Source of the DNA: an uncultured Chthonomonadales bacterium
GTDB taxonomy: Bacteria > Armatimonadota > Chthonomonadetes > Chthonomonadales > CAJBBX01
DNA length: 64,000 nucleotides
Direction of reading: 5' to 3'
Assembly (NCBI GenBank): GCA_938005745.1
Contig: CALLMM010000016.1
Location: forward strand, 1-64,000
Shown here: positions 36,195 to 43,401 of the stretch, in pieces
Layout of the letters: the number at the start of each line of letters is the position of its first letter
Numbering within the stretch: position 1 is the stretch's first letter
Notes under the pieces: model-generated
What the model saw: only the letters and a program-made list of their open reading frames with translations
Database searches by the model: none
What the model was told of the DNA's origin: nothing
Translations under genes and position numbers: made by a program

Positions 36195-36611
36195 GTGACA
36201 AACGAAGAGATTGTGGAGATACTCAACTATCATCTGGAGGAGGAGATTCGCGCCATTCTCCAGTACCTGCAGCATGCCTACATGGCGCGCGGCGTGGACC
36301 GCCTGCCGATCTATGAGTTCATGGAGAAGGCGTCCATCGGCGAGATGAAGCATGTGGAGATCCTTGCCAAGAAGGTGGTGGCTTTCGGAGGAGTTCCTTC
36401 CATGCGCGCCAAGAACATAGACAGTTCGCCGGACATCAAGGATATGCTGCGCGCCGATATCGCGCTGGAGGAGGAGGCGGTCCGGAAGTACTCGGAGGAT
36501 GTCGCGAAGCTGGACGCGGCGGGACAGATTGCGCTGAAGGTGATCTTCGAGAACCTGGTCGAGGATGAGCAGGAGCATCTGGACGAGCTGCGGATTCTGC
36601 TCGGAGAGTAG
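36195..36611 (+). CDS. bacterioferritin-like diiron protein
   Basis: A 138-residue four-helix protein, shorter than the 155-160 residues of bacterioferritin. Ligand patterns are visible: a Glu-rich helix one (YHLEEEIRAILQYLQHAYMA), ExxH in helix two (GEMKHVEIL), Glu in helix three (LEEEAVRKY) and ExxH in helix four (DEQEHLDEL). It is therefore probably an iron-storing or peroxide-handling ferritin-like protein in the cytoplasm. GTG start with AAGGAG six bases upstream. It is monocistronic and ends in a strong terminator. No clear Fur or PerR box was recognised upstream. Confidence 0.85.
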   Translation: MTNEEIVEILNYHLEEEIRAILQYLQHAYMARGVDRLPIYEFMEKASIGEMKHVEILAKKVVAFGGVPSMRAKNIDSSPDIKDMLRADIALEEEAVRKYSEDVAKLDAAGQIALKVIFENLVEDEQEHLDELRILLGE

Positions 36612-36633
36612 GCAGGAGCGCGGAGTGTGCAGG

Positions 36634-36667
36634 GAGGCAGCCTGAGCGGTTTCAGGCTGCCTCTTTT
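36634..36667 (+). terminator. Rho-independent terminator after the ferritin-like gene
   Basis: Perfect 12-bp stem GAGGCAGCCTGA/TCAGGCTGCCTC with a 6-base loop, followed by TTTT. Its right arm contains the stop codon of the convergent Hpt gene, so it forms the boundary between the two. Confidence 0.8.
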
Positions 36668-37038
36668 GCCAGATAGGCGGAGAGCTGCGGCTGAAGGCGA
36701 TCCCACTCCTGCAGCGCATACCGCAACAGGGTGGGGGTCTCGGAGAGCGTCTCCTGTTTGCCCGCCATCTCCAGCTGCAGGCAGATCTGCGCCATCGCCT
36801 CCGCGCCGATGGTTCGGCTGGAACCCTTCAGGGAGTGGGCGTTCAGCGTCAGATCGGGCGCGCTGCCCGACCCCACCGCCCCGCCAATCTTCGCCAGAAG
36901 GCTCGGTGCGGTCTCCAGGTACTCGGCGATCACCTCCTGCGCGATCTCCAGATCGTAGCCGCACATCTCCTCCAGGCTGGCTGCGTTGAACGACTCGCCG
37001 TAATGGTCCGGAGCGTTGGAAGCCTGCGAGGACATCAT
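36652..37038 (-). CDS. stand-alone Hpt (histidine phosphotransfer) domain protein
   Basis: About 128 residues from ATG 37038, which has GGGAG ten bases upstream; a TTG six bases further up is possible. The Hpt signature LNAHSLKGSSRTIGA contains the phosphorylatable His (residue 68 from this start), followed by the expected helix AMAQICLQLEMAG. Such proteins relay phosphate between hybrid sensor kinases and response regulators. No kinase or regulator lies next to it, so its partners are encoded elsewhere. Confidence 0.85.
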   Translation of the reverse strand: MMSSQASNAPDHYGESFNAASLEEMCGYDLEIAQEVIAEYLETAPSLLAKIGGAVGSGSAPDLTLNAHSLKGSSRTIGAEAMAQICLQLEMAGKQETLSETPTLLRYALQEWDRLQPQLSAYLAKEAA

Positions 37039-37123
37039 CTGCAATTATCTCCCGAATCAGGTAGTATCAATACTAATCATTGGCAGGAACGCGGGCATTC
37101 TTCAGGCAGAGAGGCGGGGGAGG

Positions 37124-37867
37124 ATGTGGAAGAGAGAGAGGCTCGTCTCCGATCTGCAGGCGATGCGCGTGCGGGAGGGGGACTCGCTGATCGTTCATGC
37201 GTCGCTGCGGGCGATCGGGCGGATGGAGGAGGGAGCGGATACCTTTCTGGACGCGCTGCTGGAGGCGGTCGGCGCGCAGGGAACTGTGCTGATTCCGGCG
37301 TTTCGTCTGGAGCGGGATCGCGAGTCGGACTTTCCGGCGCCATGTCTGCTGCAGCGTGAGGGAGCCGTCTCCAGCCGCCATCCCCTGCTGCCCTTTGCCG
37401 CGCTCGGAGCCAACGCCGCCTTTCTGACCGCCGGCGCCCCCTTTCACTATCCGCTTGGAACCAACAGCCCGCTGGCGCGCCTGTACCAGTTGAACGGGGG
37501 CGCGCTGCTGATCGGCGTGGGATATGCCGCGCACGCCGCGCTGCATCTGGCGGAGAACTGGGCGGACGCGCCCTATGCGCGGCGGAGACGTCTGGTGCGC
37601 GTGGAGGAGGATGCGTGGCAGGAGATGGAGGGCAGTCCGGAGTGCAGCGCGGGGTTTGGGAAGATCGAGCCGGTGCTGCGGCAGGCGCGTCTGCTGCGTG
37701 AAGGGTATGTCGGCAACGCCCCCGCGCAGTACATGCGCCTTCAGCAGGCGGTCAGCATGGCGCGGGAAATGCTGTGCGGCAACCCAGAGTCGCTTCTGTG
37801 CGACGCACCGGACTGCGAGCCGTGCACGCAGGCGCGCCGGTTCACGCGCCGCCAGGATGTGCGATAG
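37124..37867 (+). CDS. AAC(3)-family N-acetyltransferase
   Basis: A 247-residue protein of the aminoglycoside 3-N-acetyltransferase/YokD fold. Visible features are the opening helix and GDSLIVHASLRAIGRM, LLEAVGAQGTVLIPAF, SRHPLLPFAALG and PLGTNSPLARLYQLNGG, ending with a cysteine-containing tail (CDAPDCEPC). The family acetylates aminoglycosides, but many chromosomal members have other or unknown substrates, and no resistance gene context is present here. I prefer ATG 37124 after a purine-rich stretch. It is divergent from the Hpt gene. Confidence 0.8.
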   Translation: MWKRERLVSDLQAMRVREGDSLIVHASLRAIGRMEEGADTFLDALLEAVGAQGTVLIPAFRLERDRESDFPAPCLLQREGAVSSRHPLLPFAALGANAAFLTAGAPFHYPLGTNSPLARLYQLNGGALLIGVGYAAHAALHLAENWADAPYARRRRLVRVEEDAWQEMEGSPECSAGFGKIEPVLRQARLLREGYVGNAPAQYMRLQQAVSMAREMLCGNPESLLCDAPDCEPCTQARRFTRRQDVR

Positions 37868-37894
37868 AAGGCGCCTATGCCTCGCACACAAACG

Positions 37895-37929
37895 CGCGGC
37901 TCCTCCGCTACCATCAAGCGGAGGAGCCG
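37895..37929 (-). terminator. hairpin terminating the small secreted-protein gene
   Basis: Perfect 14-bp stem GCGGCTCCTCCGCT/AGCGGAGGAGCCGC with a 7-base loop lies between the AAC(3) gene and the convergent small secreted-protein gene. On the minus strand it is followed by GCGTTTGTGTG, a weak T-rich tract; it may serve both genes. Confidence 0.5.
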
Positions 37930-37967
37930 CTGAACCTTCTGGACAGTCTGTAGTCTCTGCGCTGCCA

Positions 37968-38438
37968 CTACCACGTAGGCGGGAAGATCGAGATACGTCC
38001 CTTGAGCAGAGGTTTCGGCTCATCGGGAACCAGCGCATCGGAGCTCATTCGCACCACGCCGTTAACGGCGATTTTGAAGCTCAGGCAACTATTCAGGCCG
38101 TCCGAGTTCATGTACATGGTGAGGGTAGCGCGGGACTTGCCGTAAAAGCCATTCGCCTCTACCATAACTTCATGGTTGGAGCTGAAGTTGACCTTGCTGA
38201 CCCAGCCGTAGAAACCGATCGTTCCGCCAAGCTGGCCAACATTCAACCGGTAGGTATTGATTCTTCCGTCAGGATAGACATAGACAGAAGAGACAACGCG
38301 GTAAGTTTTGCCGGCATTGGCAATATAAGCGTCGCTGCTGAAACCCGCCTTGCCCTGCGCGCTTGCGGGGGTTGCATTCGCCATCGCTATCGCCATCGCG
38401 CCAGCCGCAACCAGAAACATAAAGCTCTTGCGAAGCAT
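37968..38438 (-). CDS. small secreted protein, copy B of a duplicated module
   Basis: A 156-residue protein with a clear signal peptide ending ANATPASAQ. The mature part shares a core with the gene at 39683-40147: RVVSSVYVxPxGxIxTYRLN, then GxLGGTIGFYGWVSxxNF and ANGFxGxSRAxLxMYxxSDG. I do not know the family and see no catalytic motif; the protein is beta-rich and contains one cysteine. It lies directly after a PEP-CTERM gene and its terminator, the same order as copy A, so the pair was duplicated together. It may be a surface or matrix partner of the PEP-CTERM protein. Confidence 0.75.
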   Translation of the reverse strand: MLRKSFMFLVAAGAMAIAMANATPASAQGKAGFSSDAYIANAGKTYRVVSSVYVYPDGRINTYRLNVGQLGGTIGFYGWVSKVNFSSNHEVMVEANGFYGKSRATLTMYMNSDGLNSCLSFKIAVNGVVRMSSDALVPDEPKPLLKGRISIFPPTW

Positions 38439-38579
38439 GGTATTACTCCTTTAACCGTAACTAGTTCACGCTGCGACGTTGAACTATCAGAGTTTTCCAT
38501 TCTGTTCTGGAGGGCGAGCCTACGGGAGATACCGGGTTTTCAGGTGCTGCGCGGTGCCGGTGCGCAATTGTGGCTGCGA

Positions 38580-38612
38580 TAAAAAAGATCCCCGGTGAGG
38601 TCACCGGGGATC
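38580..38612 (-). terminator. Rho-independent terminator of PEP-CTERM gene B
   Basis: GATCCCCGGTGA/TCACCGGGGATC stem followed on the minus strand by TTTTTT, 27 bases after the stop codon. Confidence 0.85.
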
Positions 38613-38638
38613 CTGAATGCTTTGGACGAGGAAGCGAT

Positions 38639-39337
38639 CTAGCGCTTGCGTCGGCGGAAGAGGAGGGCGGAGCCTGCGACGCCCATGCCGACCAGCATCG
38701 CCAGCGTGCCCGGCTCAGGAACGAGCGTGCCGCTGATGTTGCCGCTGATCTGCGTGAACAGCTTGGTCTTCATGAAGCCATTGCCGCCAATCACCACGCC
38801 GGTGTTGGCCGGGCTGTAGCCGTTGGCGTTGGAGGTGAACGAAGCCGCCTCGTTGGTGTAGGGACCGAGCGCGTAGTCCGAAGTCAGCGTCAGGTTCACG
38901 CCGAAGAACGGATCATCTCCCGTGGAGAGATCAATGTTATTGACAAAGCCCTGCGTATATGCCGCGATATCACCGCCCGGTACATTCGGGAAGACGGGGG
39001 TCGCCACGCCCTTGATGTAGGTCACCGTTCCGGCAGCATTGGTGATCTTAAAGGTGAAGCTGGAAAGACCTTGGAACCCGAAAAAGCCCGGATTGGTGGC
39101 GGCGCCGCTGAAGGTCAGTTTCGCGGTAGCGTCTAGAAAGCCGGGTACCAGCGAGAGACCGGAGGTGTGAGTGAATTTGCCGGTCTGGGAGCCGGAGAGA
39201 ACCTGCGTGGCGTTGTTGAAGGTGACGGTTCCCCCGTTGCCATCCCATCCCAGCTGCAACAGTGTGACAGCCTGACTGGTAACAGACGCTGTGAAGAGCG
39301 CCGTCCCAGCCATCAATATTACCAGTAACTTCCTCAT
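38639..39337 (-). CDS. PEP-CTERM sorting-domain protein, copy B
   Basis: A 232-residue exported protein. From ATG 39337, with AAGGAG upstream, it begins with a signal peptide (MRKLLVILMAGTALFTASV to SQA). It ends with a full PEP-CTERM signal: VPEPGTLAMLVGMGVAGSAL and a basic RRRKR tail. In known systems exosortase (EpsH/XrtA) cuts this signal and fixes the protein in the exopolysaccharide or cell surface; no exosortase is in the window. The mature region is a beta-sandwich-like domain of unknown role and about 75 percent identical by eye to copy A at 40509. A sigma-54 promoter lies about 150 bases upstream. Confidence 0.9.
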   Translation of the reverse strand: MRKLLVILMAGTALFTASVTSQAVTLLQLGWDGNGGTVTFNNATQVLSGSQTGKFTHTSGLSLVPGFLDATAKLTFSGAATNPGFFGFQGLSSFTFKITNAAGTVTYIKGVATPVFPNVPGGDIAAYTQGFVNNIDLSTGDDPFFGVNLTLTSDYALGPYTNEAASFTSNANGYSPANTGVVIGGNGFMKTKLFTQISGNISGTLVPEPGTLAMLVGMGVAGSALLFRRRKR

Positions 39338-39489
39338 GTGCTTCCAACTCCTTGTTCTGTCATCAGTAAATCTATGATTGCGCCGTGTGAACGGATAGTC
39401 TGCCGAAATCTGGCAGCGCCACTCACTACTTCTGCGCAGGCGCGGAGATCTCCTCTTTGAAATCTTCACGGTGTTCAATGGAAGTAGAA

Positions 39490-39506
39490 TGCAAGTTCTA
39501 TGCCAA
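39490..39506 (-). promoter_or_regulatory. sigma-54 (-24/-12) promoter of PEP-CTERM gene B
   Basis: Minus strand reads TTGGCATAGAACTTGCA. The GG (-24) and GC (-12) are spaced exactly as in the RpoN consensus TGGCACG-N4-TTGCW, and 14 of the bases specified agree apart from two in the -24 half. Predicted start of transcription is near 39480, giving a leader of about 140 bases. Confidence 0.8.
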
Positions 39507-39614
39507 AGGGAGCAGTGATGGTCATGAACAGGAGGAAAATTTCTGACTTTTTTACCGCCTGACGACTCCCTGTGCGTGAGGCTATTTGTTATAGTGTACG
39601 AATAACCAGACGAC

Positions 39615-39650
39615 AAAAATCCGTATTACCGCGTCCCAGCGGCAATACGG
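39615..39650 (-). terminator. Rho-independent terminator of small secreted-protein gene A
   Basis: Stem CCGTATTGCCGC/GCGGTAATACGG (one G-T pair) with a 6-base loop, followed on the minus strand by ATTTTTG. It lies 33 bases after the stop codon. Confidence 0.8.
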
Positions 39651-39682
39651 ATGAGCATCGGCGGTTTTCAGGATAGGAGAGG

Positions 39683-40147
39683 TCAGGGCGCGACGACCGT
39701 CACCCTGCCGGAGAGGATCGTTACCGGGTCGCCGGCAACCTGATCCAGGGTGTTCAGAACATTCACACCATTGACCACAATACGGAAGCCGATCGCGCTG
39801 TTGGCGCCGTCCGACCGCAGATACATGTACAGCACTGCGCGGGAGCGACCCCAGAAGCCGTTCGCGGTTGCCTGCACCTCGTTCTCCGACAGAAAGTTGA
39901 GGCCGGAGACCCAGCCGTAAAATCCGATAGTGCCGCCCAGCACGCCGATATTCAGCCGGTAGGTGGAGATGCTGCCGTTAGGATTGACATAGACGGAAGA
40001 GACCACGCGGGCAGTGCCGGAGGGGGTGGGGACCTGTGCGTCGGTTGCGAATCCGGTATACTGCGCCCGGGCGGGAGAACTGAAAGAGAGTGCGACCAGC
40101 AGCGCCGCCAGTAAAGCGCTGCGAGAGATCAACGAAGACCAGTGCAT
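39683..40147 (-). CDS. small secreted protein, copy A of a duplicated module
   Basis: A 154-residue protein with a signal peptide ending SSPARAQ and GGAGGAAATC before the ATG. It shares with the gene at 37968 the core RVVSSVYVNPNGSISTYRLN, LGGTIGFYGWVSGLNF and ANGFWGRSRAVLYMYLRSDG. Family and function are unknown. Like copy B it follows a PEP-CTERM gene and has its own terminator. No sigma-54 site was found in front of it, so it is either read through from the PEP-CTERM gene, which the intervening terminator argues against, or has a separate promoter. Confidence 0.75.
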   Translation of the reverse strand: MHWSSLISRSALLAALLVALSFSSPARAQYTGFATDAQVPTPSGTARVVSSVYVNPNGSISTYRLNIGVLGGTIGFYGWVSGLNFLSENEVQATANGFWGRSRAVLYMYLRSDGANSAIGFRIVVNGVNVLNTLDQVAGDPVTILSGRVTVVAP

Positions 40148-40508
40148 GATTTCCTCCAGTTGGTGGCTAAATAGATTGGCTGCTGAAAGGCATATCGGAT
40201 AAGCCCAAAAGGTTTTGACTCTCGCCGTTCGAGCATCTGTGAGATGGATGGTAGGCGGTTACTATTTATAACCATTAACTTCAACAGGGAGCCTGCTCGG
40301 TGGATTTCAGACACAACAGACATGTGGCAAGAGGCGGGGGCGCGCATAGCCTTAATATTTTGTAATATGGCAAGAGAGAGACAAAAATAGTGTGTGTGAA
40401 TGATATTCAGAAATCCGTTTGTCTGACGACCGTATCCCGAGAGAGGTTCCCTAATTGCGAAAAAATCCCGGAGGAACTCCGGGATTTTTTCGATGGTCAT
40501 GTAGGGCG
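40148..40508 (-). other. AT-richer intergenic region upstream of small secreted gene A
   Basis: A 361-base gap, visibly richer in A and T than its surroundings. It holds the PEP-CTERM gene A terminator at 40459-40492 and otherwise no gene. I found no sigma-54 box; a few TATAAA- and TTGCCA-like words exist on the minus strand but none forms a convincing promoter pair. Confidence 0.5.
40459..40492 (-). terminator. bidirectional Rho-independent terminator of PEP-CTERM gene A
   Basis: A perfect palindrome with arms CGAAAAAATCCCGGAG and CTCCGGGATTTTTTCG around GAA. The T6 run on each strand makes it work both ways; on the minus strand it ends PEP-CTERM gene A. Confidence 0.9.
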
Positions 40509-41198
40509 TTAGCGCTTGCGTCGGCGGAAGAGGAGGGCGGAGCCTGCCACGCCCATGCCGACCAGCATCGCCAGCGTGCCCGGCTCGGGAACGACCGTCT
40601 CGCCGCTGATATTGCCGCTGATCTGCGAGAACGTCTTGGTCTCCATGAAGCCGTTGGCATCAATCACCACGCCGCCGCCCGGGCTGTAGCCGTTGGCGTT
40701 GGAGGTGAAGGAGGCGGCGTTGGAGGTGTACGGACCGATCGCGTAGTCCGAGGTCAGCGTCAGCATAATCCCGCCGATCGGATCGTCACCGGTGGAAAGA
40801 CCGATGCTGTTGGCAAAGCCGGTGGTATATGCTGCGACATCATCGCCCGGGATGGCGGCGGTCGCCACGCCCTTGATGTAGGTCACCGTTCCGGCGGCGT
40901 TCGTGATTTCGAACGTGTAGCTGCTCAGACCCTGAAAGCCCGGAAAGCCGGGGTTGGTCGCGGCGCCGGTGAAGATCAGCTTCGCAGTCAGATCCGTGAA
41001 GCCCGGCGCCAGGGAGAGGCCGGAGGTGTGGGTGAACTTACCAGTCTGGGTTCCGGACAGAACCTGGGTGGCGTTGTCGAACTTGATGGTGCCGCCCGTG
41101 CCGTCCCAGCCGAGCTGCAGCAGGGTAACGGCCTGGCTAGTGACCGCAAGGGTCGCCAGAGCGGCGCCCGCCAGCAGAGTGCTCAGGAACTTCTTCAT
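40509..41198 (-). CDS. PEP-CTERM sorting-domain protein, copy A
   Basis: A 229-residue exported protein with signal peptide (MKKFLSTLLAGAALATLAVT) and a C-terminal VPEPGTLAMLVGMGVAGSAL plus RRRKR tail, the PEP-CTERM signal handled by exosortase. Its mature domain is closely similar to copy B (shared LLQLGWDGxGGT, FTHTSGLSL, FSSYTFEITNAAGTVTYIKG-like and TSNANGYSP segments), with no known catalytic motif. Start ATG has GAAAGGAG upstream. The promoter region carries one sigma-54 site at 41326-41342 and a second, better one at 41467-41482. Confidence 0.9.
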   Translation of the reverse strand: MKKFLSTLLAGAALATLAVTSQAVTLLQLGWDGTGGTIKFDNATQVLSGTQTGKFTHTSGLSLAPGFTDLTAKLIFTGAATNPGFPGFQGLSSYTFEITNAAGTVTYIKGVATAAIPGDDVAAYTTGFANSIGLSTGDDPIGGIMLTLTSDYAIGPYTSNAASFTSNANGYSPGGGVVIDANGFMETKTFSQISGNISGETVVPEPGTLAMLVGMGVAGSALLFRRRKR

Positions 41199-41325
41199 CT
41201 ACAGGTGGTCTCCTTTCTCGAGAAGAGAAGATAAAGGAGCGCTCGGTGATGGTCTCCTCCAGTACGTAGGAGGCTACTTCTCATCAACTACAGCGCATGG
41301 GTCGAGATCTCCATTGACTTCTGAA

Positions 41326-41342
41326 TGCAAGTTCTGTGCCAA
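41326..41342 (-). promoter_or_regulatory. sigma-54 (-24/-12) promoter of PEP-CTERM gene A (proximal)
   Basis: Minus strand reads TTGGCACAGAACTTGCA. It matches TGGCACG-N4-TTGCW at all specified positions except the seventh. It is nearly identical to the site before copy B, including the spacer AGAAC. Transcription would start near 41315, about 117 bases before the ATG. Confidence 0.85.
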
Positions 41343-41466
41343 AAGGAGTATGCGGGTCAACTTTTTTTTCCTGCTTTTTTCGCCGCAGTTCCTTTCGGCT
41401 TTGAACTGAGCCTTCTCATGCGTTTTTCAACATGCTACAGTATGATGCGCTCGCGTCTACCATAGA

Positions 41467-41482
41467 TGCAATTTGCGTGCCA
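41467..41482 (-). promoter_or_regulatory. perfect-consensus sigma-54 promoter (distal)
   Basis: Minus strand reads TGGCACGCAAATTGCA, an exact match to TGGCACG-N4-TTGCW. It lies 54 bases past the kdsB stop codon and about 140 bases upstream of the proximal site, in the same direction. Start of transcription would be near 41456. Whether it drives gene A or an unannotated short RNA is open. Confidence 0.75.
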
Positions 41483-41535
41483 TATTCCGCATGACCGTCT
41501 CGGATCGGGGAGTTTTCAGTATTTTTTTGCAGGAT

Positions 41536-42276
41536 TCATTCCCTCTGTTCTCCGCGTCCCGCAAAAATCGCGCGCACGCCCGCCAGATCCTCGGGCGTAT
41601 CCACCGACAGAGGCGCCTTCTCGATGCGCACCATGCGGATCGTGTATCCGTGCTCCAGAGCGCGAAGCTGCTCCAGCGACTCGGTCTGCTCGAGAGGCGT
41701 CGGGGGCAGCGCGGCGAAGGCGAGCAGAAACTCCCGGCGGTAGGCGTACAGCCCTACATGCTGCATGACCGGGATCGCCGCCGTCTCGCCCCGCTGAAAG
41801 GGGATGCGCGCGCGAGAGAAGTAGAGCGCGTTGTTCTGCCGGTCGTGCACCACCTTGACGGTTGAAGGGGCGTCCAGTTCCGACTCCGGGCAGATGCACA
41901 TCAGCGAACTCATCGGCAGGGCGGGGTCCGCCAGCAGCGGCGCGACCGCCTGCTCGATCACCTGCGGCTCGATCAGCGGCTCGTCGCCCTGAATGTTGAC
42001 GATGATCTCAGCATCCAGGCTCGCGGCGGCTTCCGCCAGCCGGTCGGTGCCGGAGCGGTGCCGGGGCGAGGTCATCACGGCTCTCCCCCCGAACCCTTCG
42101 ACGGCTTTGCGGATCGCTTCGTCCGGCGTGGCGACGAGCAGATCGTCCAGGCAGGCTGCCTGCCGAGCGCGCTCCCAGACCCACTGAATCATCGGCTTGC
42201 CCGCGATGTCGAGCAACGGCTTATCCGGCAGGCGCACGGCGGCAAGGCGCGCCGGAATGATCCCGGTAACTTTCAT
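41536..42276 (-). CDS. kdsB: 3-deoxy-manno-octulosonate cytidylyltransferase (CMP-Kdo synthetase)
   Basis: A 246-residue enzyme that activates Kdo with CTP for lipopolysaccharide synthesis in the cytoplasm. It opens with IIPARLAAVRLPDKPLLDI, the nucleotide-binding loop of the family, and has the NIQGDEPLI and HVGLYAYRREFL blocks. Its length is normal. It is last in a three-gene minus-strand set with a glycosyltransferase and kdsA, which together support a Kdo-containing outer membrane. Confidence 0.95.
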   Translation of the reverse strand: MKVTGIIPARLAAVRLPDKPLLDIAGKPMIQWVWERARQAACLDDLLVATPDEAIRKAVEGFGGRAVMTSPRHRSGTDRLAEAAASLDAEIIVNIQGDEPLIEPQVIEQAVAPLLADPALPMSSLMCICPESELDAPSTVKVVHDRQNNALYFSRARIPFQRGETAAIPVMQHVGLYAYRREFLLAFAALPPTPLEQTESLEQLRALEHGYTIRMVRIEKAPLSVDTPEDLAGVRAIFAGRGEQRE

Positions 42277-42312
42277 GCCAGATCTCCTTCCAGACGGCTC
42301 GATGTGGGGGGA

Positions 42313-43392
42313 CTACGCCCCGATCTCTCTCAGAACAGCCAGCGCCGCCTCCCGCACCGGCTCCGGAGGCAGCGCGTCGAGGGCACGCCGGTTGGCGTGG
42401 CGGTCGGCGCGTCCGGGTGAGAAGGGAGCCGTTACGACCCGATGCGGGGCGCCGTAGCCCCATCGGGCGGCGGTCTGCGGTCCCTGCACCGAGACGGTGG
42501 GAGTGTTCAGCGCGGCGGCGGCGTGCACCAGCGCGGTATCGTTGGCGATCAGCAGGTCGGCTTCGGCAAGCAGCGCCAGCGCCTCGCGCAGGTTCGTGCG
42601 TCCCGCCAGGTTTACGAAGGGGGTTCGGCTGAGCGCGGCGACCTGCGCGCAGTCGCCCTCCTCCTCCTTCGCCCCGATCAGCGCGAAGCAGGCGCGAAGA
42701 CCGGCGGAGCCGTTCCCTGAAAGATGCTGCGCCAGCCCGTCGGCGACGGCGGCGAACCGCGCCCCCTCCCATCGCTTCTTGTAGGGGTCTTTTGCGCCCG
42801 GTTGAAACAGAATCAGCGGACGGGGCAGAGGCGGCGGCGCGCCCGCCCCGGCGAGCATCTCCCGCGCGCGCCGCCGCTCCTCCTCCGTCACCCACAGCTC
42901 CGGCAGACGGTATGCCGCCTCCACGCCGACGGCGCGCAGAAGGTCGAGATAGCAGTCAATCTCGCGGGCGTCCCGGCGATAGGGAACGCGGGTCGTCAGC
43001 AGCGGTCCCCGGCACTCCGTGTCGAACCCGATCCGTCGGGGGATGCGGGCGAGGGCGGCGATCCAGGCGGAGTGGAGGGAGCGGTTGAGCAGAAAGGCGG
43101 CGTCGAACCGCGCCGCGCGAATCTGGGAGATCAACTGCCGGTTGGCGCGCCATCCACCAGGATTCTGCGGGTCGAATGTCCAGATTTCGCTCAGATAGGG
43201 GCAGCCCTGCAGCAGGATCGGGAGCGCAGGACCGGTCAGCAGAATGACCGCCGCCTCCGGAGCGACCTCGCGCAGCCGCCGCAGGAACGGGGTGGCGACG
43301 ATGGTGTCGCCCAGATAGCGAAACTTGGTGACGACCAGAATGCGCTGTGCCTCCGCAAGCGTGCGCTGCGCATCTTCAGGCAGGGAGGGCAT
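42313..43392 (-). CDS. glycosyltransferase family 9 (ADP-heptose:LPS heptosyltransferase-like)
   Basis: A 359-residue GT-B enzyme. Family 9 features are the N-terminal ILVVTKFRYLGDTIVATPFL, PLILFQPGAKDPYKKRW in the nucleotide-sugar half, and the late LIANDTALVHAAAALNTPTV motif. Relatives (WaaC, WaaF, WaaQ) add heptose to the inner core of lipopolysaccharide. The flanking kdsA and kdsB support an inner-core role, but the sugar donor cannot be read from sequence. Confidence 0.88.
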   Translation of the reverse strand: MPSLPEDAQRTLAEAQRILVVTKFRYLGDTIVATPFLRRLREVAPEAAVILLTGPALPILLQGCPYLSEIWTFDPQNPGGWRANRQLISQIRAARFDAAFLLNRSLHSAWIAALARIPRRIGFDTECRGPLLTTRVPYRRDAREIDCYLDLLRAVGVEAAYRLPELWVTEEERRRAREMLAGAGAPPPLPRPLILFQPGAKDPYKKRWEGARFAAVADGLAQHLSGNGSAGLRACFALIGAKEEEGDCAQVAALSRTPFVNLAGRTNLREALALLAEADLLIANDTALVHAAAALNTPTVSVQGPQTAARWGYGAPHRVVTAPFSPGRADRHANRRALDALPPEPVREAALAVLREIGA

Positions 43393-43401
43393 GGGATCTC
43401 C

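Larger units (their letters stand above)
39338..39682 (-). other. regulatory intergenic region of PEP-CTERM gene B
   Basis: This 345-base gap contains the 5' leader of gene B (with a small CTGCC/GGCAG hairpin), the sigma-54 promoter at 39490-39505, an AT-rich upstream stretch where an activator could bind, and the terminator of small secreted gene A. No gene is seen. Confidence 0.6.
41199..41535 (-). other. regulatory intergenic region of PEP-CTERM gene A
   Basis: A 337-base gap between kdsB and PEP-CTERM gene A. It contains two sigma-54-type promoters pointing to gene A, a purine-rich leader with a CTCCT/AGGAG hairpin, and T-rich tracts. No gene was recognised between the two promoters. Confidence 0.6.

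Noticed and set aside
37124..37867. Calling the AAC(3)-family gene an antibiotic resistance gene
   Set aside because: No mobile or resistance context is visible and many chromosomal family members act on other substrates.
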